The position numbers and the translations under genes were made by a program. The notes under the pieces were generated by a model. That model searched no databases, had not been told where the DNA came from, and worked only from the letters and a program-made list of their open reading frames with translations. A stretch of 64,000 nucleotides of DNA from contig CM065651.1 of assembly GCA_033220425.1 (NCBI GenBank), positions 4,526,001 through 4,590,000 of the forward strand, written 5' to 3'. The number at the start of each line of letters is the position of its first letter. The stretch's first letter is position 1. This DNA is from Lepraria neglecta. Its lineage: Eukaryota > Ascomycota > Lecanoromycetes > Lecanorales > Stereocaulaceae. This document shows positions 26,409 to 36,119 of the stretch, piece by piece.

Positions 26409-26640
26409 CTGATTGGTTAGACATTACACTAACAGTAACATCTAATTGCTAATTGGTTAGACATTACACTGACAGTAACATCTAATTACTAATTGGTTAT
26501 ATGTTATACTAACAGCAACATCTAATTGCTGACTGACCTAACATCGTTAAATCAGCAGTATTGAGTTGCAGATCGAGCTGATTTGATACTGTCAGCAACA
26601 TTGAGTTGCTGATTCCGCTGAACGTAACTGTCAGCCCTAC
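26409..26640. repeat. Subterminal 40 bp tandem repeats of the giant element
   Basis: Units start at 26409, 26449, 26489, 26529, 26569 and 26609, exactly 40 bp apart. The first three are near identical (CTAATTGGTTAGACATTACA type). The last three are diverged but keep the TTGCTGA/TTGCAGA junction. Related TTGC(A/T)GAT and AAATCAG motifs occur in inverted orientation near the left end (about 9590–9650). Arrays like this are typical transposase-binding regions; here that is inference. Confidence 0.75.
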
Positions 26641-26673
26641 CGGCGCGCTCGGCAACTCGGGATTTCCCAGCAA

Positions 26674-26692
26674 CTTTTGGGAAAGCGCGATG
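26674..26692. repeat. Right terminal inverted repeat of the giant element
   Basis: CTTTTGGGAAAGCGCGATG, 19 bp, exact inverse of 9480–9498, followed by the TA duplication at 26693–26694. Confidence 0.9.
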
Positions 26693-26694
26693 TA

Positions 26695-27362
26695 CGCTCC
26701 TTTAGATACTCGTTATATAGCGGTAGCAGGTGGTTAATTAACTAGTCGATAATATCCTCTTTGTTGTAGTAACCTTACTTGATCCCGGTACAGGGAAGGT
26801 AGCCTTCAGTAGTATATACAGGTAAAACACTGTATATATCACCTCTTCTTATATCGCTATAGTAGCGAGCAGGCTTACCGAGAGGAGTATAAGCTATAGC
26901 TCGCTATATCGTCTGTAGCTTAAAAAGCGATTCGTCGATAAATACTAACTACTCGGCCTGCTAAGGCAAAGGAGCTTCCTTATGCATGAATGAGTGGTTG
27001 AAAGATTGATGTATGCTAAGCTAAGCTTGCTAAGCTAGATATTACTTGCTAAGCGAAAATGCTTGGCGCATGCCGTAGCACGGCCCTTACCTGCATCGCG
27101 AACGCTTGCTATATAATACGCAACTCTTCACTTTGTAGGCCTATCCGCTGACCCTTTTTCCGACTGATACCGGCTTCTTTCAGGGCCTTTGAGATAATAG
27201 ATCGATGAACCTGTATATCCTACTCCTCCGCAAGGAACCTGGCGAGCTTATCCTGATAGAGCCACGGCTTTTAACGCTGATATTCAAGTAGTAACTCGAG
27301 AGCACTAGGAGTAAGGCGAGGGCGTAGTCTACGGGTCTGCAGATAAGGAGGAACTACAGTAT
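26695..27362 (-). pseudogene. Mariner transposase, N-terminal half
   Basis: The minus strand reads VVPPYLQTRRLRPRLTPSAL, then KPWLYQDKLARFLAEE, then VHRSIISKALKEAGISRKKG. This is the helix-turn-helix region of fungal Tc1/mariner transposases. After an intron-like stretch (GTAAGGGCC…, about 27.07–26.95 kb) it continues as LVFIDESLFKLQ with the first catalytic Asp block, then YTPLGKPARYYSDIRRGDIY. TAG/TAA stops interrupt the frame. The other ORF here (27362–27631, minus) is not coding. Confidence 0.8.
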
Positions 27363-27650
27363 TACCATATATTACAATATTTCTCTCCCAACGGTAGCCT
27401 GTTGTTCAACTGGCTCGAGCGTCTGCAGCTACTGCCTGAGGGCGCCAACGTGATTCGAATAGTAGCAAGGCGCGCTGATAAACGGATGGATCTTTTCTGA
27501 ATGGAGGTATACGGCGCAGCAGGAGGTAGCAGCAGAAGGTAGCAGCAGAAGATAGCAGGAGGTGGCAGCTGCTGGAATATCAGCAATGAAACACCAAAAA
27601 AACCACTGCCAGGAGCCTCACGATTACCCAAATAGGCAATCAGGTTATGT

Positions 27651-27793
27651 GCGATAGCAGCGATAATAGTAGTTGTGGTTGTTATGGACGTTTACAACAA
27701 TGAAGGGAAATTTTTGGTTAGATTTTCTGATAAATTTACCCAAGCGCGTTGCAGAGTCCCACTGCCAAGCAATCCCGATTTACTATCACACGC
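27651..27793. repeat. Right terminal inverted repeat of the mariner element
   Basis: Inverted partner of 8593–8733. The open frame across it (27673–27876) is not a gene: the same peptide appears reversed at 8540–8740 because both are the repeat. Confidence 0.9.
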
Positions 27794-27795
27794 TA

Positions 27796-29412
27796 AATGG
27801 TCATACCCAAGTGGGGCTCATGATTGCGGCCCGACCCATGTTGCTTGTATCTCCTGGTTTGAGGAGGATCATTTGAGGTGAGGCTCTTTGCACTAATGCC
27901 AGAGCTCCATAGTGGAGTTGCGGCGTAGTGAGACAAATCTTGCGGCAATCTCGCAAACGAACATTGATTTTAGGTCTACTCGCGGGTTGTAGCCCAAAAG
28001 AGACGTTGAAATTGGTTGGTGAATGAGACACAACGGCCGAGTTGCGAGGTCTTCTGTCGATTTGGATGCAGAACGAGCGCTCGCCGGTTTGAAAGATCGG
28101 CCGTAGATCCTATCCATACCGGGCCTGCCAATGAACCTCCTGCTCATGTGCATTGTTCACGACTACGGAGAACAGGAGAACGTTGGTCACCGTCTCGCTT
28201 TCGAATCCGGCTAGCCAGTCAAGCTTCTCCATACGCAATGTCATGGCCTTGGAAAGGAGAGGTTTGCAATTCCGTCTCAGAGCAGAAGGCGGCGTTAGCA
28301 AAACATTCTGCAATTTGGGCAGATTCTTCAACTATGTTGATGCCTCCGTCCGTGCGGCCTGGTAAAGGTGGTCGAGCAATGCGAGTTGGCTCTACAATTT
28401 GAACGCATAGCCATAGACCTTTGTGTAGCTAAAGTGCGAGAGTACTCGATTTTTCTGTCCGCCTCTTTATAAGATTTAAAGTAACATCGCCTTATGTGAT
28501 GATAGTGTCGTCATTTGAGAACGATGAAGATGATATAGCACGCGGCTCTATTAAAAATAAAGTCAATTAGAGGCCTTCATAAGGCCTAAGAAAGTCACAC
28601 GCCACGTTGGTCCGTGCCTCTATTTACTTTAAGCGAGAATTCCGATCCCTTGGCCCCTTGCAACTCTTATCTATATTAGTCAACCCATGATGTATATACA
28701 GCGAGGCAAATGGGGCGCATAATGTCATGACTGGCAAGCTTTCGTGGTCAGGATACGTGCAGAGCACCAAGCATGACGACTCAAGAAGCGGCCGCTTCTT
28801 CAAGAGTCTTCCATTTCCTCGGAGGAAGAAGCTGAATGTGGAGCAGACTCCACACTTTTTTATCCGCACCCCTTATCTAAGGTACCTACAAAGATTTGAT
28901 TTGACTGTTTGGTTGTCGACTTCAAAAGACGAGACGACATAGCAGCATAGAACTACATGGCATGTCCCTTGACTGAATGGGAAGACATTGGTGTGACGCT
29001 GGTAAGATTACCTACGTTGTACATGTAGACGCGATTAACGAGCCCGGCATTGCACTCGAGTCATTATTATGCTACTAAGCGGCATGTTTTTGTCAGGTTG
29101 CCGGGTTGCCGATTCAGGGTCTTCATTTTTAGGGTCTTGCATTATCAGGGTCTTGCATTTTCAGTGTCTAAGGGTCCAAGGGTCCAAGGGTCCAAGGGTC
29201 CGAGGGGTTATCTAACCTCGTCTAGGTATCCTTGCTCCTCATTCGTCTCGCGAACGCCATAAACAGGTGGCGCGAAATATCAAATCCTGCTCAACCGCTT
29301 CACGCCATCACATATCTGGTCTGACATGTGTAGCCACAGCCATCAGCATATCTACTTATCACAAAAACGAAAGAAAAAAAACTTGAGAGGAAGAAGAATA
29401 ATGTAACCTAAC
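27796..29412. other. Gene-poor right flank of the nested transposon
   Basis: No convincing gene. The minus strand at about 28.33–27.80 kb has an extended but stop-interrupted frame (…VTNVLLFSVVVNNAHEQEV…, …MILLKPGDTSNMGRAAIM…) that may be a dead gene of unknown type. An 18 bp perfect palindrome (AAGAAGCGGCCGCTTCTT) is at 28783–28800. Confidence 0.4.
29170..29202. repeat. Short tandem repeat, 8 bp unit
   Basis: Four copies of AGGGTCCA, the last imperfect. They are preceded by about three degenerate copies of an AGGGTCTTGCATT-type unit (29110–29165). They lie ~210 bp upstream of the regulator start at 29413. Confidence 0.8.
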
Positions 29413-30534
29413 ATGTCCATCTCCAACAGCAACCCCAACTCGCCCCCTTACTCTCCCTCACCCGCTTCGATTTATGGCGAGGAGATAGCACCCACCCCTC
29501 CCACCCAAACCCCCAGGAAGCGCCGCAGATTCTCGACGCCTGTAGCAAATGCTTGCACATCGTGTAGGGAAAAACGGATCAAGGTAAGCTCTCCTACTTA
29601 CGAGCCGCCTTTCCAAATTTGATCACTCATCAATCATGAGCACTTAGCTAAGCCAAAATTCTAGTGTAATGGCTTAAGTCCCTGTTTCAAATGCATGAAT
29701 CACCATCTTTCCGTCTGCAAATACGAGATCAGCACCAAGGCCTCAAAAGCAGAAATGAAGCGCGAGATAGTCAGTCTACGACGGCGCGAGGTATCCTCAA
29801 CGCAAATCCTCGATGCTCTTGCTGCGAATCGTCAAATGTCGACTGTTCTGCATGGCCTGAATGACCAAGAGGAATTGACAACCATTGCGCGCAGGATCGG
29901 ACCGGTATCACCGCTCAAAGCCACATTTACATCAACATCAGAGGAAGTCGGTAGCATTAGTAAAACGACGTCTCCCAAGCAAGAACCCTTATCACCAACC
30001 CCTAGCAAGGAAGGCTCAAAAGCCTCAATCTCAACCACCTGTGACGCCAGCGTGCAAACAACCCACGGCCTCTCGCTCCGCCCGCAAGACGTGTCACTAT
30101 CAGCACTCCGAACCCGCGCCTGTCACGGCCCCACAGATCTCTCAGACCACCGCCTGATAAAAAATCTAATCTCTATCTACTGGATCTGGCTGCACCCCAC
30201 TCACAACATCCTGAACATGCCATCCTTCATTTCCGGCTACGAAACGGGCGTAGAAACGCATTGTACCCTGTATCTGCTCTATGCGGTCTGTATTGCCGCG
30301 TGCGACTATCTTGATGCCGGGTGGGAGAATGTGGAGGGGAAGAGCACTGATGTTGACGCGCTGAGGGGGAACTTGGTGGAGCAGGCGAGAAGGTTGGAGG
30401 CGTGGACGGATCCGGATGCGAGGACTACGTTTCAGGCGGTTACTATTATGGCGCTTGTTAATGGGCAGGGGAAGGATATGGTTGAGAGGCAGTTGGTTAA
30501 TCGGAGGATGAGTGGGGATAGGTGTATGAGTTGA
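29413..30534 (+). CDS. Truncated Zn(II)2Cys6 regulator (Nit-4-like)
   Basis: Two exons, 29413–29583 and 29665–30534, with an 81 nt intron (GTAAGC…TTCTAG) splitting the zinc cluster as in many relatives. The joined cluster is CTSCREKRIKC, then PCFKCMNHHLSVC: six Cys in the right spacing. A basic RKRRRF patch lies just before it. The C-terminal part (LISIYWIWLHPTHNILNMPS, then TLYLLYAVCIAACDYLDAGW) is the start of the fungal-specific TF domain. It then ends abruptly at a TGA after MSGDRCMS, about 346 aa, whereas relatives are usually 600–800 aa. The missing part contains most of the regulatory domain. It is either a short repressor-like form or a decayed gene; no continuation of the domain was found downstream. 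Confidence 0.75.
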
Positions 30535-31474
30535 TGCGGGGTTTTTGGCAACTTTCCTGCTAGTGAAGACTCGATGGCTGCACGGTGCAGATGGCTTGAA
30601 ATGCTTGAGTTGGCGGATATGTGTTTTCTCAGCTCTATGATACCCCGTGACTGATAACGGTAAGGTCTTTTTTGCTTCCCACTCTTTGTATACACTTCAA
30701 TGACTGACACCGTGAATTAGGTCCTCATTATACCGGTATACAACTATGTTATGCATCTAAAATTCGGAAGCAATTGTTATTCCGTGCTGGCCTGTGCCGC
30801 GTATGTAAGCTGTCCGTACCACTTCTCCTGATTGTATCCAGCTACTGACATCAAAAATTAGGGACACTCACTGCTTAGCCAAGCTACAGCATGCAAATCT
30901 TTACATGCTCGAACGAGCGCTTCTCGATGCGAGCAAAATTAAAGCTGCTTTATTCCAACCCACGAACGAGTCGAAAGACATCATGAATGGCGTTCTATTT
31001 CAGAAGCGTGGAATCGGTACAATGACCAGCAGGCCGAGCCACCCTATTCTAGCTCCATCTTACCTTATGATGAAATATCAGCGGTACATGAAATGTACGC
31101 ATGGAGTTAGCCATGTGGAGAACTATCAATCAAGATAAGAAGTACCGTGATCCTTGGGGCGGAGCTTGCTCTACTGCACAACTTAAGGTCTGTCTCCTTA
31201 CAAGATTGCTAATCATGTGGGAAAGACCCCATGTTTGAGAATTTGAGAACCATAAAGATCGTATTCGTGGTCATTCAATATGAGTCTGCCGTAATGTATT
31301 TAATGATACTTTGCTAGCGCTAGGGAGATATGTACTGGAATGATAACGATGGAATCGGCTCCAAGAGACTCGCATAGGCGCAAATTGTGAAGAAAGAGTA
31401 GAAAAGATACCGTTTCATAACTCAATCTATTCATAAAATATACTAATCCAAAAGTAAATCAGCGTGCTCAAACA
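30535..31474. other. Intergenic, nothing recognised
   Basis: Short ORFs only. The frame at 30905–31138 (LERALLDASKIKAALFQPTN) has no recognised domain and does not continue the truncated regulator. Confidence 0.4.
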
Positions 31475-31476
31475 TA

Positions 31477-31767
31477 GAAGGATTCACCCCCTAACCGGCT
31501 GCACCCCCTGACCGTCTACTTGCTCTAGGTCTACAGATACGATGTTTGATGATATACTTTTGCGTGCGAAGTAGTACATCTTATAGATATCTACTATTTT
31601 TTACCAAACCTCTTCTTTAGACTTGCCTACTTGGCGAGCTGTAGAGCTCTCTAGGTTTTCGCTGTGTGCGCTCCTAAGAGACCCCCTAAAGCTGTACCCC
31701 GAAACAGACATACCGGAATTCCAGGCTTCAGCCCTACAAGGCTGCCCGGTTAGGGGGTGAATCCTTC
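31477..31767. mobile_element. MITE, 291 bp, TA target duplication
   Basis: Perfect 22 bp terminal inverted repeats: the left begins GAAGGATTCACCCCCTAACC at 31477, the right is its inverse ending at 31767. They are flanked by TA at 31475–31476 and 31768–31769. Size, lack of a transposase and TA duplication fit a non-autonomous Tc1/mariner-type MITE. The frame at 31601–31849 (minus) runs through it and is not a gene. Confidence 0.85.
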
Positions 31768-31769
31768 TA

Positions 31770-32888
31770 CCCGTTTCCACGCATCCACGAGCACAGCCTC
31801 TCCTCTCCAACCTCCCTCTTCCCGGTGGTGCCGTCCTTCCAGCTTGCACGCTTCTATCTAGGCACCGCTGCTATGGCAGTATGACTCAATCTCGAAACTG
31901 ACTGCCATGTAAACCCTCACGAATCCGAACCTTTGCACCGCCATCTCACAGCCCTCGTCCTACCCTTGCCGTCCATCCCACATCCGGATCGAGGCTCCGC
32001 CTTTTCCTGGTTCCATTCATCATGGAGACTCAGCTGATGGAGCTTGAGATCGTGCTGAGCGACGGACCAGACTCTCTCGCGGTACACTCATAACGAAATG
32101 GGACTCTTGACGGCTGACGGAAGCCCTCCCAAACGAAGATCACAAGGGATGTACACCGGCTTTATTGCGCGAGGGAAGAGGTACACGAGCTGGAATATAC
32201 ATCCGACGTGGCTGAGAATGGGAAGTGAAGGCTTGCTATGGGAGGCACGCAGATAGACTGCCTGAGTTCTACATCATTGGGCCAAAGTCATATTCTATGG
32301 ACATCGACTGCAGCTGCTATATGGGGCTCGCCGTTGAGGAGGCTCATGGAGACCGATTATACACGGGCACACGATAACGTTGCATTCTTGCTGAATATGG
32401 GCCCTGGCATTATGATCTCGGATGCCTTATTAGCTATGCTTTGGGGTTCGAAGCTGGGAGTAAGAGATATCTGGAAGAAGCTACAAAGCAAGGCCAGCCA
32501 GCGTCCTCTGGGCAGACCTGATATCAGTCGCATTCGAGGATGTCCAACTGTGGCACATGCTGGCTTGAGCGGATGCGCCGTTCTTTCCACGTTGCTGCGT
32601 GGCTGCCCTGGATAAGTCCATCGGGTCCAGACCTGGAGACTTGCTGCGGTAGGAATTTTATTGTTTGAGGTGATTCAGCTTCCTGGAAGCATGCTTGGTG
32701 CTTTGACTTTCTGATTTTTACACGCGCCCGGTTCAGGATACCTATTGATCAACATATCGGACTTGGGCTTTATGCATTCTCTTTCTATCTAATCGACAAA
32801 CTTTGAAATCATACCGCTAATCCTTGCTAAATCTAGAAGCATTTTAACCCACTGAGAAATATGCACAACACTATTCGCCAACAACACC
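31770..32888. other. Intergenic, possible gene remnant
   Basis: The longest frame is 32238–32615 (plus, 125 codons, includes DNVAFLLNMGPGIMISDALL). It has no recognised domain, and neighbouring frames overlap it. I do not call a gene here. Confidence 0.35.
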
Positions 32889-34023
32889 CTACTCATGCGG
32901 CTTCTCGAATCCACTCCCCTCGCCGTACCCAAGGTGTTTGTGCTCATCTCCTCCGCCAAGAATATCCTCAGCCATGTCACACTTCCCTGGCTCTCCCTTC
33001 TCCTCAATCACGTCCGGCAATATCCTACCCATCACAACTTTGAAAAACTGCCTCACCTTATTTTCATACGGACTGTCTTTGGGACAGAACTTATACCGTT
33101 CGGATTGGTTCATGCACTGGTACTTCTCGTCGATCCTGTTGTAGCGCGAGTGGTGCTTTTTTGCCCATGCCTCAAGCTTGGAGAAGTCTCGACATTGTCG
33201 TTGTTGCCCCACTCCGCTTTCGAGGAAGGCTTCAGGTGCTGAGGACGTCCAGCGAGGGGTGTCGTCGGCTGTGCAGATGGTTTCTTCGCGGAGGGAGTCG
33301 AGGCAGTGGGTTGCGTGCTCGATGGGGAAGGATTTCTCGGTGCCAAGCTCTGACTCTCGAATGAACTGATGAATAGATTTCTGTCATTAAGGTGAGTAGA
33401 TGCTGTTAATCATGGCGGACTTAGGTGCACTTACCAGGCAATGAAGACGATGATACTCATTGATCAGGTAGATGTCTTTTGTGTCATCCCATGGAAACGG
33501 CTGAGACTTTGGAAGCTTCTTTTCGGCTGCATAGTCGTAGTCGTTGAAGTCGATTGCTCTCGAAAGGTCGCCAGGAGCTGTGAGTTTGGTGTCTGCATAT
33601 GGCCAATAATGTACCCATGGGTCAAGTTGGTCGAACTCCAGGCGAGCTTTACTACTGTCAGCATCTGATCTTGCGCTCACTCAATTATCACTGCTTACCG
33701 AAATTTGATATTGGGAGGACGCCAATTGGCTGTTCGTTTGCTTTTGATGTGTTGCAAAACATACCACCACACCACTGCAGCGTTTTGACCAGCAGAAAGA
33801 CGTTCATTATCATAGAGAGCGCCAGTATGGTATAGCAGAATTTCAGCCATATTTTTGATGTGTCTCCTGTCTTTCGCCATGGTTGTCTTGCTTGTCCTTC
33901 TGTGCTGCTTACGTCCTTTTCTTCACTGCTCAGAAGACCCCGCTGGGTTTCGAAACTTTCTCGGCCACTTTTATCTTCGTCATTGTAGTTCAATGGTGAA
34001 TTTGTTGGGGCTGATCCGAACAT
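32889..34023 (-). CDS. UstYa-like (DUF3328) membrane oxidase
   Basis: UstYa-type proteins are copper-dependent oxidases that act in RiPP (dikaritin) and some other fungal secondary pathways, for example in peptide cyclisation and hydroxylation. Here the N-terminal cytoplasmic stretch is followed by one membrane anchor (FCYTILALSMIMNVFLLV). Both HxxHC motifs of the family are present: EYHRLHCL and EHATHCLD. The conserved following block is ETICTADDTPRW, then RQCRDFSKLEAWAKKH. The last intron is certain (33381–33434, GTAAGT…GACAG). The first one, near 33.66–33.77 kb, is ambiguous: donor GTATGT or GTAAGC with acceptor GATCAG, so a small lesion there cannot be excluded. The stop is at 32889. The Kex2-type precursor remnant 1.8 kb away on the same strand fits a RiPP role. 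Confidence 0.8.
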
Positions 34024-34749
34024 TTCGTCAACTTACTTCAATGAATCCTTGGAATTCGCTGACACTCAGATGACAGTGTATGATTTTCTCACAAAGGACA
34101 CGCTCGAATCTGCACTGAACACAGCGACCACCAAGAACAATGCTTATCTCGAAGACCCAGAAGCACAGAAGGTTCGAGACATCACAGACGCCAAACGGGG
34201 CCGCCGCCGTTCATTCGTCAGCCTACTCGTTGAACGATCTAGACATGGCTGGCTTCCACTACAAAACAAAAAGGCCATGCCACCAACAGGCATGGAAGAT
34301 CCACAGTGGCAGAAGTCTGGGCATTTCAAAAACTCGAGTCGATCGTGCGTTATCGTGGACCCGGTTCCTGGTTAATTGTTTCTGGTCCAAGCTTGCATCA
34401 TCCAGGTGCTCAAGCACACGCCATTCCGTAATCAATGATAAGCACAGCACACACCACATGTCCCGCGCATGTTGTGGCTCACGATGTCCAACAAGAAGGA
34501 AAATAAAGTCGAAAAGTAGGCGGCGTGAGTTAGTGATGGGAGTGCAGATCACTAGAGTGATATGCATGCAAGCACGCACGGCTTGGGGGCACTATAATCT
34601 AAACTAAAAATTTCCAGCTTGCACTTCATAGGTTCCTTCGATTATCAATCTTCCACTACAAGCATTGCAACAAACCTTACCTTCAATTGCATACGATAGT
34701 CGATAGGCAAACGAACAATCTAGGCACACAAAATCTCTCCACACCCACA
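34024..34749. other. Intergenic, nothing recognised
   Basis: Overlapping short ORFs on both strands (longest 34140–34607, plus) without a recognisable domain. Confidence 0.4.
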
Positions 34750-35584
34750 ATGGGTCTCAAACTACTCGACATTCAATCAAAAGAAGACTTCGCAAAACCT
34801 CATGCCCGTCTTCCGCGCCGGCCTCACAAATCCCGGCACAAACCTCTGGCACAGCCGACATCGACCCCACCCCCTCAGCCACGGCCGCCGCTCTCAAAGA
34901 ATCCGGAGACCGCTTGGCATGAGCACGACCCGTCCAGCCACTAGCTGAAAATGGTTGACGAAGAAAGCGGCGAGGTGCTTGGTGGCGGCCGCTAGGCGCT
35001 GTACAAAAAGGGGATCGGAAGTCCGTATGATGGCCATGGCGCGATTGAGGCATCTTGGTTTCCAGAGGGGGAGGCTAGGGTTGTGGGGACGAGGTTGTTG
35101 AATTAGTTTTTGAGCATTTGCGGGAGGTTGATGAATAGGCCTCACGCTTGTGAGGGGATCTGTGTCCCTACCAACTCAACTCAACCCTGCGTACCATCCT
35201 ACTTCCTTCCTTCCTACCTTCCTAATCCAATCACCACGCCACGCCATGCCATGCAAGCCCCCTTCGACTAATGGAGAAAAATTACTGATTACCTCAGTCC
35301 TAAACATCCTATTCACGCACCCCTCCCACCGTCGCAAAGGTGTTGCTTCCCTCATCATGTAGTGGGGCTTAGAGCACGCGGATCGTCAAGGTCTTGAATC
35401 TTTCATTGAGGATATTGATTTGGGGAAACTTGTTTATGAGAAGTTTAGGTTTAGGGCTGTTGAGCGGAATGAGTTGCACGCTCCTGCTCCTGAGAATGAG
35501 AAGAGGGAGGAGTGGAAGGAGCTGGAGGGGAAGATGTTGCCGTTTGAGTGGTGGAGTATATGTAAGGATGCGAGGAAGGAGTGA
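34750..35584 (+). pseudogene. GNAT-family N-acetyltransferase, inactivated
   Basis: Pieces of a GNAT acetyltransferase lie in order but in different frames. The start is MGLKLLDIQSKEDFAK, then WHEHDPSS, then VDEESGEVLGGGR, then the acetyl-CoA binding block HPSHRRKGVASLIM (the R/Q-x-x-G-x-A type). The C-terminal part is ESFIEDIDLGKLVYEKF, then NELHAPAPENEKREEW, then MLPFEWWSI. There are several frameshifts and an in-frame TAG directly after SLIM. The middle, about 35.15–35.26 kb, no longer matches. It sits between the UstYa-like gene and the precursor remnant, but on the opposite strand. The substrate is unknown. Confidence 0.75.
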
Positions 35585-35784
35585 GGGCGTAAAAGCATAG
35601 GATGGGATTGCATAAGGGGAATTGGGTGATTGGGGGAAAATGTTGTCGTGAATGAGAGTTGGTTTGGCATTCGTTAAAACATCATGTCGAGGCGATCTAA
35701 TTTCCCGCCTCTTCGCACGCCATACACCTCACTGCTGACCCCCATCAAACTCCCCATCCCCATCCCTGTATCCATTACGGGCTG

Positions 35785-36119
35785 TCAAGCAGCAGCATTC
35801 GGCTCCTGCACAGTCCTCAGCTACTCCTCAGAATACGCAATCTCTCTCGCCATCTTAGCACCAGCATTGGGCTCAGCAACACTCCTCAACTCCGCCTCCG
35901 ACTACTCAAAGTCGCGTTTGGCACCAGCATTCGGCTCGGCGACACTTCTGAGCTCTGCTTCTGAGAACTCGATGTCTCTCTTGGCACCGGCGTGGGCTCA
36001 GCGACGCTCCTTAACTTTGCCTCTGAGTATAATCCGGCTTCTGGAAGGGCAACTGAAGCAGTAACTGCCATGGTGACGAACAGGGCCATGGTGGCGGCGA
36101 CGAGCGACGTGAAACGCAT
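35785..36119 (-). pseudogene. Kex2-processed repeat precursor, RiPP-like, inactivated
   Basis: It starts with a clear signal peptide (MRFTSLVAATMALFVTMAV…A). About four direct repeats of roughly 20 residues follow, each with a version of SEAELRSVAEPNAGA (or LRTVQEPNAAA). Two junctions carry the dibasic Lys-Arg typical of Kex2 cleavage, and each repeat has a short variable stretch with an aromatic residue just before the constant part. This is the layout of dikaritin-type RiPP precursors and of Kex2-processed repeat proteins in general. It is broken in at least three places: a one-base deletion in the first repeat (near 35992), a TAG in the third repeat (about 35902–35906), and a TAG in the last (about 35821–35823). 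The UstYa-like gene on the same strand is the main support for the RiPP reading. Confidence 0.65.

Larger units (their letters stand above)
9480..26692 (+). mobile_element. Giant (17.2 kb) Plavaka-like DNA transposon, RIP-mutated
   Basis: It starts with CATCGCGCTTTCCCAAAAG (9480–9498) and ends with its exact reverse complement (26674–26692). It is flanked by TA at 9478–9479 and 26693–26694. It sits inside the mariner transposase gene, and precise excision leaving one TA restores that frame. A Plavaka-type transposase reads on the plus strand at about 22.7–25.3 kb. Several other long frames, broken almost only by TAG, fill the rest. The AT-rich, CpA/TpG-poor composition between about 9.7 and 26.3 kb indicates heavy RIP. 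The outer ~200–300 bp at each end are less mutated. Confidence 0.8.
8593..27793 (-). mobile_element. Tc1/mariner transposon (~2 kb) interrupted by a 17.2 kb insertion
   Basis: The ends are inverted copies of each other (8593–8733 and 27651–27793) and are flanked by TA at 8591–8592 and 27794–27795, the target duplication expected of Tc1/mariner elements. The minus strand codes for a DDE transposase in two pieces, N-terminal half at 26.7–27.36 kb and C-terminal half at 9.17–9.48 kb. Removing 9480–26692 and one TA leaves an element of 1,986 bp. The copy is RIP-mutated with TAG stops, so it cannot be autonomous. Confidence 0.85.

Noticed and set aside
26409-26640. CRISPR array
   Set aside because: Units are contiguous with no spacers, diverged, in a eukaryotic genome and inside a transposon end.
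27673-27881. Overlapping plus-strand ORFs as a gene
   Set aside because: They lie in the mariner inverted repeat; the same peptide appears at 8540–8740 on the other strand for the same reason.
31477-31500. Telomere-like CCCTAA sequence
   Set aside because: Only one unit is present, and it is part of the MITE's terminal inverted repeat.
32895-33242. 115-codon plus-strand ORF as a gene
   Set aside because: It is the antisense frame of the last exon of the UstYa-like gene, whose motifs and splice sites are clear.
34140-34607. 155-codon ORF as a gene
   Set aside because: No domain, strongly basic and Ser/Cys-rich composition as in chance frames, overlapped by other ORFs on both strands.
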